A stretch of DNA of 64,000 bases from Anaeramoeba flamelloides (GCA_027625915.1 JANTQA010000012.1:6160501-6224500), one strand, 5' to 3'. Numbered from the stretch's first letter, positions 12,135-22,841 are shown. The notes: generated from the sequence alone by a model not told the origin. Numbers and translations: made by a program.

Positions 12135-15100
12135 CTAATTGACTTCCTCTTCCTCTTCCTCTTCATCCAAATCATCATTTTTTTCAATTTCATCATTCTC
12201 ATCATCATCCTCATCCTCATCCTCATCCTCAAAATTTAGAATATCTGTTTTATTTTTTTCATTTTCTTCACTCTTATTATCATCAAGAAAATTAATTTCC
12301 TGTGAAAAATTTTCATTTTTATCCTCATTAGAGGATGACTCCTGATTTTGTTTTAAAAGATTATATTCATTTTTTTTTTCATTCATTGTATCAACAATCA
12401 ATTTTACTAATAGAATTATTAACCCGGCAAGTATTAAATATAAAACCAATAAACTAGCCGTGCAACTATTCACCAATAGCTATAAATAATAATAATAATA
12501 AAACAGAACAAAAATAGTAATAAACATTTGAAATAAATTATTAATGCATAAAATAAAACTTTAAAACCTTAGAGAAAAACAATAACTGTCAAATAATTAT
12601 CATTTCTTTTCTTTTTTCTTTTTTTGTTATTTTGAAGGGAGAAAATTAATTTTCTCTTACATCCATTAGCTTTTTTTTAATTTAAGAAATTGAAGTAAAT
12701 TTTTGAAATTTTCTTTTTATTTCAAAAATTAAAAAAAACAGTCGTTAGGTTTTCTTGAGTTTTCTGTTTATTTAGAAAATCAATAGATTTTCGTTAGGTT
12801 TTTTTGAGTATTCTATTTATTTGGAAAATCAATACATTTTCGTTAGGTTTTTTTGAGGTTTTCTATTTTATTTCTGAAGTGTTCTAGGTTTTTTTGAGTT
12901 TTCTATTTATCTAGAAAATCAATGGATTTTTGTTAGGTTTTTTTGAGTTTTCTATTTATTTAGAAAATCCATAGATTTTCGAAATAAAATAGAAAACCTC
13001 AAAAAAACCTAGAACACTTCAGAAATAAAATAGAAAACCTCAAAAAAATCTAGAACACTTAACAAATAAAATAGAATTCCCCAAGAAAACCTCGGCACTC
13101 TGCGACACTCCCCTAATTTAAAAATTTTTATTTAGAAATTTTAATAAAGAATCATAATTTTGTTTATCATTAACTAATGACAAAATAAATAATGATTCTT
13201 TATTTTGAATAATATCTCTATTATTTTTCTCGAGAAAAAATATTAAAAAAATATCAAAAATGATACAATATTTTTCAGATCTACATCACTTCATATATTT
13301 GATATTATTCTGATTATTTTTGTTAATTTGAATTAAATCTTTAATCCAAAATTATTCGGTTTTCTTTATAGAATGTGCAGTCCCATAAAAAATGATCTAT
13401 ATCTTCTATGATATCTAGGTTTTAATTTGAAATAAATTTGATATAAATTTGAAAATTTTATTTTATTTCTAACCATAAACATAATAATATCTATTTAGAT
13501 AATTTGTGAAATTTCATACTTTTAATATTGAAGTAGAATCTCTTCCATTTTAAATATTTTTTGTAGTTAGGCTTTTATTATTATTAGATCTAATAATTTT
13601 TAAATATTCTTGACCTTCTCCATCCAGAACCATTTATTATTAAGATTTCTCTTAATTGATTTAGATTTATATCTAATAATAAATTTAAATTTTCTATTTC
13701 CAATTAATATTTTCCTGGTCTTTTTTTGAAAATTTTAACTTGTTTGATATGTGTTCAAAACCAAGAATTTCTAATTTCTTTTTGAGTTTATATCTTCTTT
13801 TATATATTGAAATTCTTACTTGGTCTATTTTTACATTGGTTTTATCAATTATTCTTGGGGTGTGGATTAAATTTTAAAAATTTTGTGACTTTTTTATTTA
13901 TCCAAACATCAATAGAATCAAATTCTTTTTATGTTAGATTAAAAATAACTAATCCATAAAATAGTTGGATAATACATATCGATTTAAACATTTGTAATTT
14001 TAACCCCCATTAGCTAAATTTGGCTAATTTTTTTGATTAAAAATCAATTTTATTTTTTTGAAATTGGCTTTTACTTTTTTAAAGTTTTTTTTTAAATTGC
14101 TTCTCTTTTTCGAGTCAAATGCCTAAATACTTTATTTCAGATAATTGATTTAATTTTAATAGTTTTATCAATATTTGGATTCATTCCAAATTCTTGAATA
14201 ATTTTATAAAATTAATATTAACTTTTTGTCAATTTCTGGAATGGGTCCATCCATTATTAAAATTAAGTCATCTGCAAACATTTTTACATGTTGGACTAAA
14301 TCTTTTATTTTTTCAATTAAAAAGTGATTGATCAATACAAACATTAAAGAAGAAAGTGGATCCCCTTGATAAATTCCTATTCCTACTTTTTTATAATATT
14401 TTTGTAGCCAAAATTTTATAGTTTCATTTTTAATATATATATTGGGAGTATAGTGAAAGAGTATATGGCTAATTGCATCAAAGCTTTTTTTATAATCAAT
14501 TGTGACAATAAAAAATTCTTTATTTTTATAATTTTTTTAAAGTTCAAATAGTAAATTTAGAACAGCTATTCTTGTATCTAATTTTTGTTTAAAACCAAAT
14601 TGAGAATCTGAAACTAGATTCGAAGAGTCTTCTGTCCCTTTATAAAATAGCTTTAGAAAAATAATTATCATTTCAAAAGGATTTGGGATCGATTATCAAT
14701 TATTATTTACAAAAATTCATTGTTAATTCATAATTAGACTTTACAGCAATAATTGACAAAATAATCCAATGGATTTTAGAGTGAATTAAGAGTCTAGTCA
14801 CTTACCACGAATTTGATCCATACTCAACGAATGGCCTGCCACTAAAAATGTACATTAGAAAATTGCACTTGCACTTGGTTGAAAAATTCAAATAACACAA
14901 AATAAAAAAAATTTCAAGTAAAAATTCAATTAAAAAAAAAAAAAAAGTTAAAAAGAACTGTTGGAGATCTCAAAAAGCGCCAAATAGTGACACTTCAAAA
15001 CCAACACAGTTGTATTCAAAATTATAATTCAAAACCATTCTAATTAGAAATTGATTGTCTCTTTGGTTACTTGTTTCTAAAACTGTCATCTTTTTTGATT

Positions 15101-18100
15101 TTTGGAGATCGATCACACTTCACATGTTGGTTAGTTTTTGATTGGTATTAGGCACTCATAAAAATTTTATAAATTTTTTTTTTCCCATTTCAAAAAATTA
15201 TTTTTTACCATAATGACTCAACCCTTAAATTAGATTATTTTGACAAATTATTTTCATATATTGGAAATATATTGATGTTGCAACTGGTTTTGTAAAAAGG
15301 AAACAAAAATAACCATTCTTTTGGTTTTTTTGATTTTAATTATTGAGTAAATCTTGAAATTAAAAAAATTTAAAAAATAGTTTCTTTTGGAAGGTTCTAA
15401 AGATTACTTTTTAAATACTAGAACACTGTTATTTTGACTTTTATATGTCCCCACGACCCAAAAAAAAAAACACTAAAAATGGAAAACTGATCAAATATGT
15501 TCCATTAAAAAAATTAAAAAATCTAAATGATAAAATAAAAATAAATAAAGTTTCAATTTAACTTTTTCTTGAAAACATTTTTTGCCAAAATCATTGAATT
15601 CAAAGTTGAAATTATGTATATTTTTATTTACAATATCTTATTTTAACTCCTTTAACAAAACAAATTCTAAATTATGGGAATTTTCTTTTCACAAAAGGCA
15701 CTAATTTGGTCTTTGAATGTTTTTTTATTTTTTAATGGTGAAATTAAAAAAAAAGTTCTTTAAAAAAGATAAACGCTCTGGAAAATTATTGTAATTTAAT
15801 ATGTCCTTAATAAAATTCAGCACTATTTTTTTCTGATTAATATTTTTCGAAATTAAGAACATAACTTAATTCAATTAAACACTGTGATAATTTTCTTTAG
15901 AATAAAAACACTCTCAACTTTTGAATATCGAAAATATTTTTTGAAATTACTGGGCACTTTTTTATTTTTTTTTTGAAAAATTGGGGTTGAGAAAAGCTTG
16001 AAATAAAAGAATAAGTTAATATATTAAATTAGAAAGGTTTTCCAGAGAGTTTATCTTATTAGTTTAACTTTTTTTTTAATTTTATCATTTAAAACTAAAA
16101 AAAACATTTGAAGACCAAATTAGTCCCTTTTGTGAAAAGAAAATTCCCATAATTTAGAATTTGTTTTAGTAAATGAGTTAAAACACGATAGTGTATCTAA
16201 AAATATACATAATTTCAACTTTGAATTCAATGATTTTGGCAAAAAATGTTTTCAAGAAAAAGTTAAATTGAAACTTTATTTATTTTTATTTTATCATTTA
16301 GTTTTTTTAATTGTATTAATGAAAAGTATTTGATCAGTTTTTCATTTTTAGTGTTTTTTTGGGTCGTAGGGACATATATTAACTTATTCTTTGATTTCAA
16401 AATTTTCTCAACCCCAATTTTTCAAAAAAAATAAAAAAGTGCACAGTAATTTCAAAAAATATTTTTGATATTCAAAAGTTGAGAGAGTTTTTATTCAAAA
16501 AATTTTTATCCCAGTGATTAATTGAATTAAGTTATAAGCTATATTTTGAAAAATATTAATCAGAAAAAAATAGTTCTTTTTTATAATTAGGACATATATA
16601 GATTGTGAAAAAGTAATCAAAAACAAAATATTTCAAAATCTACAAATTTTTCCTGATGTTATTCATAAAAAATCCAATAATTTATTGTTCAATAATATTT
16701 TTAATAGATTTTTTAGAGTAACAGAAACCATTTGAAACATTGATCACTAATATCATTTATTCTCAATTACAACATACTTTGATTGTAGACAAATATGTGG
16801 TGATGATAATCCCATAAGGGAGTAAAATTAGAATTTTAATTTTACAAATATTATTCTAATTATGAGCTGAAAAAAGTCAAAGTATCATTACAAAATCAAT
16901 TAAAAATTATATTTTTAGAGATTTAATTTTTGCTTGTTTATTGAACTTTGAGATCAAATTTTAATTAAGTCTACTTGATTTTAGTAGCCAAAAAGAAATT
17001 CTAAAAATGAACGATCAAATTTTCAATTTTTCTCCGACAACAGATACAATTTTCTCCCTAAAAAAATGATTAAAATCCCTTAAAATAAATAAAAAACACA
17101 AATAGTAATACTTACAATTAAGGATTCAACAAGATGTGAAATTATGGAAACGAACAAATAAACGAGATATTTCCTTTTAGGCTTTCCTTTTAGTTTTTTT
17201 TTTGTATAATTTCTGATCGATAAAAACATTATCGAGGTCCATATTACATTTAACAAACCAAAAGCTTGGGCATAAAAGGAATTCAAAACAAACAAGGACA
17301 TATTGCATTTTGTGGTATACAGATCCGCTGGACCAATAACATTTGTAAGAACCCCGGTGTGCATAACTAAAACATAACCAAACCCAAACCCAACCCCACA
17401 AGCTAATGGATTTTTAGAAATTGATTAAAAAATTAAAAAAATTTTCATTCTTTAGCACCAAATTGTTTGGGTTGATCAAAAAGCTTAAAGTGTTGAAGAA
17501 AAAAAAGGTTTTTTTGAAAGCTTACCAATGGATCCTAGAATATAATTAATTTTCCTCTTTTGTTTGTTGATTCTGGAAAGTAAGTTTATGCTTGTTTCTA
17601 ATTTGCTATAAAGTTTTGGAAATGGTTTGGAGAAGGTCAAAAAGAAAAGAGTGTAAAAGTAAGATCGAAAATAAGAAAAAAAACAAACACAAAAACACGA
17701 ATTCGGTTTGTTTGTGTGGCTTTTTTTTTTTTTTTTTTTTGTTTTTTTTTTTCATTATTGTTCAAAGACTTTTGATCTTTCTTTTAAAAAAGTACTAAAA
17801 CTTTGTGAATTTATTTATTTTTCTCTTTTGGCTTTCTTTTATTCTTGTGAAAGTTGTGTTTTTGTTTGAATTTTTTTGTTTTTGGATTGTTTCTTTTTAA
17901 GGTAATGATATAGAAAAGAAATTTATGAAAGGCCTTACTTCCAAAGTTTGAAACATAGAAACCGAACAACCTCTTGAAAGATAAAAGAGACAATTATTGA
18001 CCAAATGTGTTCTTTTTTCCAAGGCGAAACAACAAACCACAATATTGAAGAAAGAAAGATTGATAGCATCCAAAAAAATGCACCACTAAGCGAAATAATT

Positions 18101-18195
18101 AATAGTTTTGAATCTTTTAAGATAAACTTTAAAAATAGTGCAATTAGAGGCGAATAGCTGATCAGCAAACAACCAAGAAAACGAGAAATAGTCAT
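12135..18195 (-). CDS. aph1: APH-1-like gamma-secretase subunit, four exons
   Basis: Exons are 18195-17939, 17572-17526, 17402-17116 and 12479-12135. All junctions are GT-AG and in phase, giving 311 residues. The N-terminus matches APH-1 in order: GCLLISYSPLIALFL (TM1), the family signature GAFFW (38-42) and FQEVVRF before the first loop. TM4 keeps a GxxxG spacing (Gly104/Gly108). TM6 has the conserved His in ISHLVESL (His191), and exon 4 supplies TM7 (about 205-226) after LLVNS, aligning with the LTFLNPW...SLL region of animal APH-1. The TM5 His of animal APH-1 is Asn here (Asn153, LLNVIW). A basic loop (KKKLKGKPKRK) lengthens the TM5-TM6 link, and the tail (about 227-311) is extremely Glu/Asp-rich and not family-typical. 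APH-1 scaffolds presenilin and nicastrin in the gamma-secretase membrane protease. The last intron (4,636 bp) holds a LINE; the alternative of reading past the GTAAGT at 17115 stops after nine more residues and leaves no TM7. Confidence 0.85.
12740..13060. repeat. Minisatellite-like units in the LINE tail
   Basis: Units of roughly 50 bp built on GTTAGGTTTTTTTGAG and TTTATTTAGAAAATCAATAG repeat about five times, first in one orientation and then inverted (GAAAACCTCAAAAAAACCTA), giving a potential long hairpin. Confidence 0.65.
13205..13310 (-). repeat. About 80-100 bp unit shared with 22610-22770
   Basis: On the minus strand this reads AAGTGATGTAGATCTG then AAAAATATTGTATCATT; the same unit is found twice in tandem at 22610-22770 on the plus strand. 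It is absent from the equivalent place in LINE copy A, so it may be an insertion in copy B. Confidence 0.5.
15443..16382. repeat. Large foldback: 350 bp inverted arms around a GGACATAT repeat
   Basis: The left arm 15443-15798 and right arm 16030-16382 are inverted copies, well over 85% alike by eye. Outer ends are TATATGTCC(C/T)... ACGACCCAAAAAA and its complement; both arms share AAGTTTCAATTTAACTTTTT and CTAAATTATGGGAATTTTC. The loop is a minus-strand copy of the GGACATAT repeat, and a plus-strand copy abuts the right arm. The inner half of one arm also occurs at window positions 1-130. No coding sequence. Confidence 0.8.
15799..16029 (-). repeat. GGACATAT-family repeat, copy 2, forming the foldback loop
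   Basis: It is the reverse complement of 133-365 and 16372-16610, from ATATGTCCTTAATAAAATTC to the AAAGAATAAGTTAATATA end. Its position between the two arms makes the larger structure. Confidence 0.75.
16372..16610 (+). repeat. GGACATAT-family repeat, copy 3
   Basis: It runs from GGGACATATATTAACTTATT to AATTAGGACATATATAG in the same orientation as copy 1. It overlaps the outermost bases of the foldback's right arm and forms a further inverted pair with copy 2. Confidence 0.75.
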
Positions 18196-18235
18196 TTGGT
18201 TAGAGTAACAAAAAGGTAAAAAATGAGAAACATTT

Positions 18236-18335
18236 TGGGAAAAAAGGACAATATGACGTTTAATTGGGATATATTAATAGAACCTGAAACTGAAAAAGAA
18301 AAGTAAAATCAATTCATAACAGAAAAATAAATGTT
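18236..18335 (+). repeat. Partial copy of the GTGGAAAAAAAAGTGAAA family
   Basis: GTTTAATTGGGATATATTAATAGAACCTGA then AAAAGTAAAATCAATTCATA matches the left quarter of 5633-6020. It sits directly upstream of the APH-1 start codon, within any plausible promoter region. Confidence 0.55.
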
Positions 18336-18371
18336 TTAAGAAATAAGAGAGGTTTTAAGATAAGACTATTT

Positions 18372-18808
18372 GTTGTAAAATAAAAGGAACAAAATTTTCA
18401 TTCAGCTTTCCATAAAAAGTAAGTAAATCAAGTAACATTTTAAATTTATAATCCTTAAAAGTATTTTAAGTTATTAATTTTCCTTTTAGAATTAGGGACG
18501 TTTAATATTAATTCTTGGGGAAGTGATTTTTTTGGAAAGATGAATGAAATTTTTGATCTTATTATTTTTCAATTTACTGTAATTATTTTTCATACTATTT
18601 GTTTCAAAATAAAAGGATCAAAATTTTTATTCAGCTTTCCAAAAAACATAAGTAAATCATGTAACATTTCAAATTTATAATCCTTAAAAGATGCTAAATT
18701 CTTAATTTCCTTTTAGAATTGGGAGTTTTGATGACTTATTCTGATTATGGGTTTTGTGATTTTTTTTGGGAAAGCCGAATGAAAATTTTGATCTTTTTAT
18801 TTTACAAT
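18372..18808 (+). repeat. Two tandem MITEs with TTCATTCAGCTTTCC ends
   Basis: Copy one (about 18372-18590) and copy two (about 18598-18808) each begin with AAAATAAAAGGA(A/T)CAAAAT and TTCAGCTTTCC and end with the inverted form GGAAAG(A/C)(T/C)GAATGAAA...TTTGATCTT. Their interiors are related too (AACATTT.AAATTTATAATCC). They are head-to-tail copies with about 25 bp inverted ends and no coding content. Confidence 0.75.
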
Positions 18809-18813
18809 TAGAG

Positions 18814-19301
18814 CAGTCAAAAAAATACCGTACATGAAAAAAATCACTGACAAGATTTTTAATTGTGAATATTAGTAAAATTATTGTGTAATTTCATTTA
18901 TTTACAATCAAATTCCTTTTTCTAAGAATCAAATATTTTCAATTATAACCCCCCCCCACTTATTAGAATGAAGATTAATGAAATCAGACTTGTTCAAAAC
19001 ACCATTCAATCAATCAAAAAACAAGAAGAAAAATTATCATTTTCCAAACTCTTGTAAACCTCAATAAAACTCGATTGTTTTTCAAAAAAAGTTGATCAGC
19101 ATTAGGCTATCAAACAATTACTCGAGTATTCTAGAGACACCTTACTTTGATGGACTTTAGGTAGGTTTATTACTAATCTCATAAAAAAATTGGTTATTTA
19201 TAATAAGGATTTCATTGAAAAATAGACAAAAATTTTACTAATACTCACAATTAAAAATCTTGTCAGGGATTTTTTTCATGTCCGGTATTTTTTCCCCTAC
19301 T
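18814..19301. repeat. Element with about 60 bp terminal inverted repeats
   Basis: The left end AAAAAATACCGTACATG, then CTGACAAGATTTTTAATTG and ATATTAGTAAAATT, is repeated in inverted order at the right end (AATTTTACTAATA, CAATTAAAAATCTTGTCAG, CATGTCCGGTATTTTTT). The interior is AT-rich with a C-run near 18950 and no frame. It abuts the two tandem MITEs. Confidence 0.8.
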
Positions 19302-20221
19302 ATAAAAGTAATACTAACGTTTGTTCGTCTTTTTTCTCTGATTGATAGATTATTTATAATATACTGAAAAATTTTTACCATTTTTTTGCAATCTCAAATA
19401 TAATATACTGATAAATTCAAATATATATATTTAAATTTTTAGTTCAATTTCCATTTTTGAAATCAATTAACTAAACCAATAAAACAACTCAAGAGAAAGA
19501 ATCTTTTGAAGTCAAGTCCATTTTTACAGTTTTTCTTCACATAAAAACGGGTGTAATGGGTTAATCAAACCTTGTGTAAACAAATTTGAAAAAGGAAAAT
19601 GAAGTAAAAATTTTCAGATAGTTCTTTGAATTTATCAGTAAAGGAGAGTCAAAATGTAAAACTCAAAATCTAGGTTGTGTTTATATATAAGATTGAGAGC
19701 AATTATGGAATTATTAAGAAGAAGACAATCTTTTATTTCTTTTCATTGATTATACTACTAGTGTTTATATTCGGTTTTCAAATAAAAATTATTTTGAACT
19801 GTTTTCCGAAATGATATTTTAAGAGAAATAAAAGAAAAAAACCAGTCTGTATCATGAAAAAAATTTTCAATAATAAAATTAAACATTTACTAATTTTCGA
19901 CTTTTAAATAACTTCACTAAATAACACTATTAGTTAATAAGGTACCTTTGTTCAATCATTATTTTTTTAAGATATGATACAATAAAGTATACAAATCTAA
20001 TTTTTCAGGTTCTATTTTTTTTTTTCAAATTTAAGAGTAAATAATTGGAAAAAATATCAATTCTATCAATACTCTTCTTCATATTAATGGGCCATTTTAT
20101 TAACTTTTAAAAGTATTTTAAATCTAAAAAAAATATCTTTATAATGGGAATCAATTATTTTGATTATTCAAGAATTTTTTATTGTTTCAAATGAAAAAAT
20201 TATGTTTTTTATGACGCTTTC
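19302..20221. other. AT-rich stretch with no recognisable feature
   Basis: No supported gene or shared repeat is seen. Confidence 0.5.
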
Positions 20222-20575
20222 CGTTAGGTTTTTTTTAATTTTTGTAATAAACTGAAAATTTATTAAATTTTGGGTTTATTTCAAAAAGTAAAAAAAATCG
20301 CCGTTAGCTTTTTCAGAATTTAAAAGAATTAAGTAAAATTTTTGATTTTTCTCTATTCTTTTAAATTCTGGAAAAGCTAGGCACTTGACGGACACTTTAG
20401 TTAGGTTTTCCAGAATTCAAACATTTGAGTGAAATTCCTAATATTGATTGGTTCTTTTGAAAAAGGGAAAACTTAGGACACTTTCGTTTGTCTTTCCAGA
20501 ATTTAAAAGAATAGAGTAAAAGTGGTAGATTTTATTCGATGCTTTTGAATTATGGAAAGCCTAGGACACGTAATA
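20222..20575. repeat. LINE-tail-like repeat block
   Basis: Units such as GTTAGGTTTTCCAGAATT and TTTAAAAGAAT(T/A)(A/G)AGTAAAA recur three to four times, as in 600-780 and 12655-13110. It is probably the end of another strongly truncated LINE. Confidence 0.55.
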
Positions 20576-21149
20576 TTTATCATTAATAATTTTTTTTCCA
20601 TAATTGAGTTTTTTTAGATGAATAGAGTGTTTTCAAAACTTTTATTTATTATATATTCAAGTAAAAATATCCTAAAGTTGGATTAAACTTAAATTCCATG
20701 TTATTTACATCCAGCTAAATATTTTTACCCCAAAAATAGACCTTTTTTTTCTTGACTAGAGACTTTTTAAAAAATGTAGTACTACCAACAACAATAAATA
20801 CAATAGACTCAAGATTTTTAAGATCTGAAAAGTTGATTATATTATAAATAAACTTTATTACCAAGGATGAAATGGTAATTGAAATTTATAGTTTTATCTA
20901 ACTTGAATTTTTCAATTTTGGTTTTTTAATAATGGCAGCCCAAACAAAAAAATTAAAAAAAAAAAATTAAAAAGACAAACAAATTTAAAAATAAAGACAA
21001 AACTTTATTCGTTGATATAAAATTAGGTTGGTGAAATTGTTGTTTGTTTAGATCAAACAAATATAAATCAGAAATTATTGAAAAGAAAAGGGATAAAATC
21101 ATTCATAATTTGAATAAAAAAAAAAGAAATTAACCTTTCTTGAGATTCA
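20576..21149. other. 3' flank of the R-SNARE gene
   Basis: AT-rich sequence; no gene, RNA or shared repeat recognised. Confidence 0.5.
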
Positions 21150-21597
21150 TTAAGAATAAACAGCAGCTAAAACAATAATAAGAATTATTATAATAACAAT
21201 CATTGCAATAATTAGTGTTAACTAAAAAGAATATAAGAAAAAAAAATTGTTAGTTTTTATAAGAGTGTGTTATTGAAAAAAGAATGAAAGATGGAAGGTT
21301 TAGTGGTTTGAATCATGGATCTGTTAACGCACACTCAAAATTCTCAAAAAATCTAAAGCGTTCAAAAAAACCAAAAAAAAAAAAAGAAAATACCTTGAGA
21401 TTTTGCATAAACATATTTCTTTTTAATTTTGTTGCACCTTTTTTGAATTGATAAGAATTTTCATTTAGTTGAGTTGAACGCTCTTCAAGATTCTCAAGTT
21501 TTTCTCCTCGATCAATTACCTTGTCAATATTGTCGCCCATTATGTTTTTCACTTCATCTACTTCTTTTTGTACTTTTGTTAAACGATCTTCCGACAT
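21150..21597 (-). CDS. R-SNARE of the short VAMP/synaptobrevin type, two exons
   Basis: Exon 1 is 21597-21394 and exon 2 is 21221-21150, joined in phase 0 across a 172 bp GT-AG intron. The protein is 91 residues. Residues about 4-65 form the SNARE coiled coil: VDEVKNIMGDNIDKVIDR contains the zero-layer Arg30, followed by KLENLEERS and the juxtamembrane KLKRNMFMQNLK. Exon 2 encodes the C-terminal anchor LTLIIAMIVIIIILIIVLAA and ends YS. There is no longin domain, so it resembles brevins (VAMP1-3/Snc) rather than VAMP7. It would sit on vesicles with its coil in the cytosol and pair with Q-SNAREs for fusion. Without exon 2 the open frame runs into intron sequence and lacks the anchor. The start is the first ATG. 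Confidence 0.93.
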
Positions 21598-21852
21598 TTT
21601 TTAAATTTAAACAAGAAAAATTAATATTGAAAAAATGATTTATACAAAAAATTCATTTCTTCAATTTTTATAAACAGGAAATTTAGTGGATTTAGAAATA
21701 CAAGCCGTGTCTGTGTAGATTTTTTTGTTAATTCTACAAAAAAGTAAACATCAATTTCAATAATTATTATTCAAAAGTGAAAAAATGATGAGATGAGATT
21801 CAGAAAGTTGTTATGAACTATTCTCTGTTTTGTTATCCTAAACAACTGCCAC

Positions 21853-21870
21853 GGGGGGGGGGGGGGGGGG
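21853..21870 (+). repeat. Run of 18 G
   Basis: An uninterrupted G18 tract follows AACTGCCAC in otherwise AT-rich DNA, about 250 bp upstream of the R-SNARE start. It could form a G-quadruplex, or its length may be a sequencing artefact. Confidence 0.9.
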
Positions 21871-21989
21871 TAATGTCAAGAGTCTAATTCATAGACAATA
21901 GATTTGTGTCCAAGATTTTGATGTTGTAACAAGATATTGAGTTGGCTTGTTAAAACATTTAAATCAAATTTGAAGCTTTGTGTCTTTTT

Positions 21990-22345
21990 TCAAGAAAGAT
22001 TACACATTAAAAGATCAAAGAAACCAGCAATAAACAGAGTTAAATCCAACAATAGTCTTGATTTCTTAAAGTTTCTCTATTTGAAAACAAATTCCAAAAA
22101 ATAAACTATCATTTTACAATTTTTCCTTACAAAATAATTTCAATTTTCTGGATTTAAAAAACAATAATTTGATAATAATTGGGAAAATTATGAAACTTTT
22201 TGAACAAATTTAATTCATAATTTAATAGTTTCACCAAAGCTCAAGCCATGAATTCACTTTCAATATTGATTTAAACTTTGATATACGTTTGATTTTAATT
22301 TTAAATACAATATGGGAACAAGAAGATAAAAAAGAACTGGTTTTG
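21990..22345 (+). repeat. MITE of the 6608-7012 family, copy 2
   Basis: AAGATCAAAGAAACCAGCAA, TTGATTTCTTAAAGTTTCT, TTTAAACTTTGATATAC and GGGAACAAGAAGA align in order with copy 1. The terminal repeats are more decayed. Confidence 0.6.
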
Positions 22346-22609
22346 TTTTATATCAAATAAAAACATCTGATTTAGAGAGAAATGAAGTGGTCAAAAATAT
22401 CCCTTTCTCAAATAAACTCATTTCCAACTTCTTTCCATATACAAACAAAGAAAAATTATTCCATTTCAATAACCAACTCTGATGGTAAAATTATTTATCT
22501 TGACAAGTTTTCACATTCAAAAAATGATTGATGTATCATTTTTAAATATATTTTGGGAATTACGTCTGATAGATTAGAGTGAATAAAAAAAATAAAATAT
22601 CCAATATAA

Positions 22610-22770
22610 TATGAAATTTAGATCAAAAAAATAGAGTATCATTTTTTATATTTTTCTAATATTTTTTTATGAGAAAAATAACAAATATATCAAGTGATGT
22701 AGATCTGAAAAATATAGTATCATTTTTTATATTTTTTTAATTATTTTACTTTGAGAAAAATAACAATTAG
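22610..22770 (+). repeat. Two tandem units of about 80 bp
   Basis: The unit GATC(A/T).AAAA.ATAGAGTATC, then ATTTTTTATATTTTT and GAGAAAAATAACAA, occurs twice (about 22619-22690 and 22705-22770). A single inverted copy lies inside LINE copy B at 13205-13310. The area from 22346 to 22610 shows nothing else. Confidence 0.6.
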
Positions 22771-22841
22771 AGAACAAATAGTGAAATATTTTTATCAAAA
22801 CACATTTTTATATTTTGATTTATGGAAAAAAAAATATAATT

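Larger units (their letters stand above)
12655..14660 (-). mobile_element. Decayed non-LTR retrotransposon (LINE), copy B, inside the APH-1 intron
   Basis: On the minus strand, reverse transcriptase motifs appear in the expected order: SQFGFK near 14615, DYKKSFDAI near 14474-14500, GIYQGDPLSS near 14355-14377 and MFADDLI near 14265-14280 (the FADD catalytic block). Further downstream HFLWDCTFY near 13370-13400 matches the Cys/His-type C-terminal segment of LINE ORF2. The frame is interrupted by stops and shifts, and the element lacks endonuclease and 5' parts, so it is truncated and dead. The 3' tail (12655-13110) consists of quasi-tandem GTTAGGTTTTTTTGAG units and their inverted forms. The element ends close to the APH-1 acceptor. 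Confidence 0.85.
12480..17115 (-). other. Giant intron 3 of the APH-1 gene
   Basis: The minus-strand donor is GTAAGT at 17115 and the acceptor is TTTATAG at 12480, both phase 0. It carries a decayed LINE (12655-14660), a nested foldback (15443-16382), a GGACATAT repeat (16372-16610) and a diverged repeat (16700-16830). About half the intron is therefore recognisable mobile DNA; 14661-15442 shows nothing clear apart from a 36-base exon-like patch (see rejected items). Confidence 0.8.

Noticed and set aside
12139-12345. Serine-rich plus-strand frame
   Set aside because: It is the antisense of the Glu/Asp-rich tail of APH-1; GAA/GAT repeats read as serine codons in reverse.
14808-14843. Exon-like 36-base patch on the minus strand, flanked by TTTTTAG and GTAAGT
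   Set aside because: Inside the APH-1 intron it would have to be phase 0 at both ends, and that frame contains a stop. APH-1 exons 3 and 4 already join directly in phase 0.
17592-17798. Plus-strand frame with a long Phe run
   Set aside because: It overlaps an APH-1 intron and is driven by a T-run.
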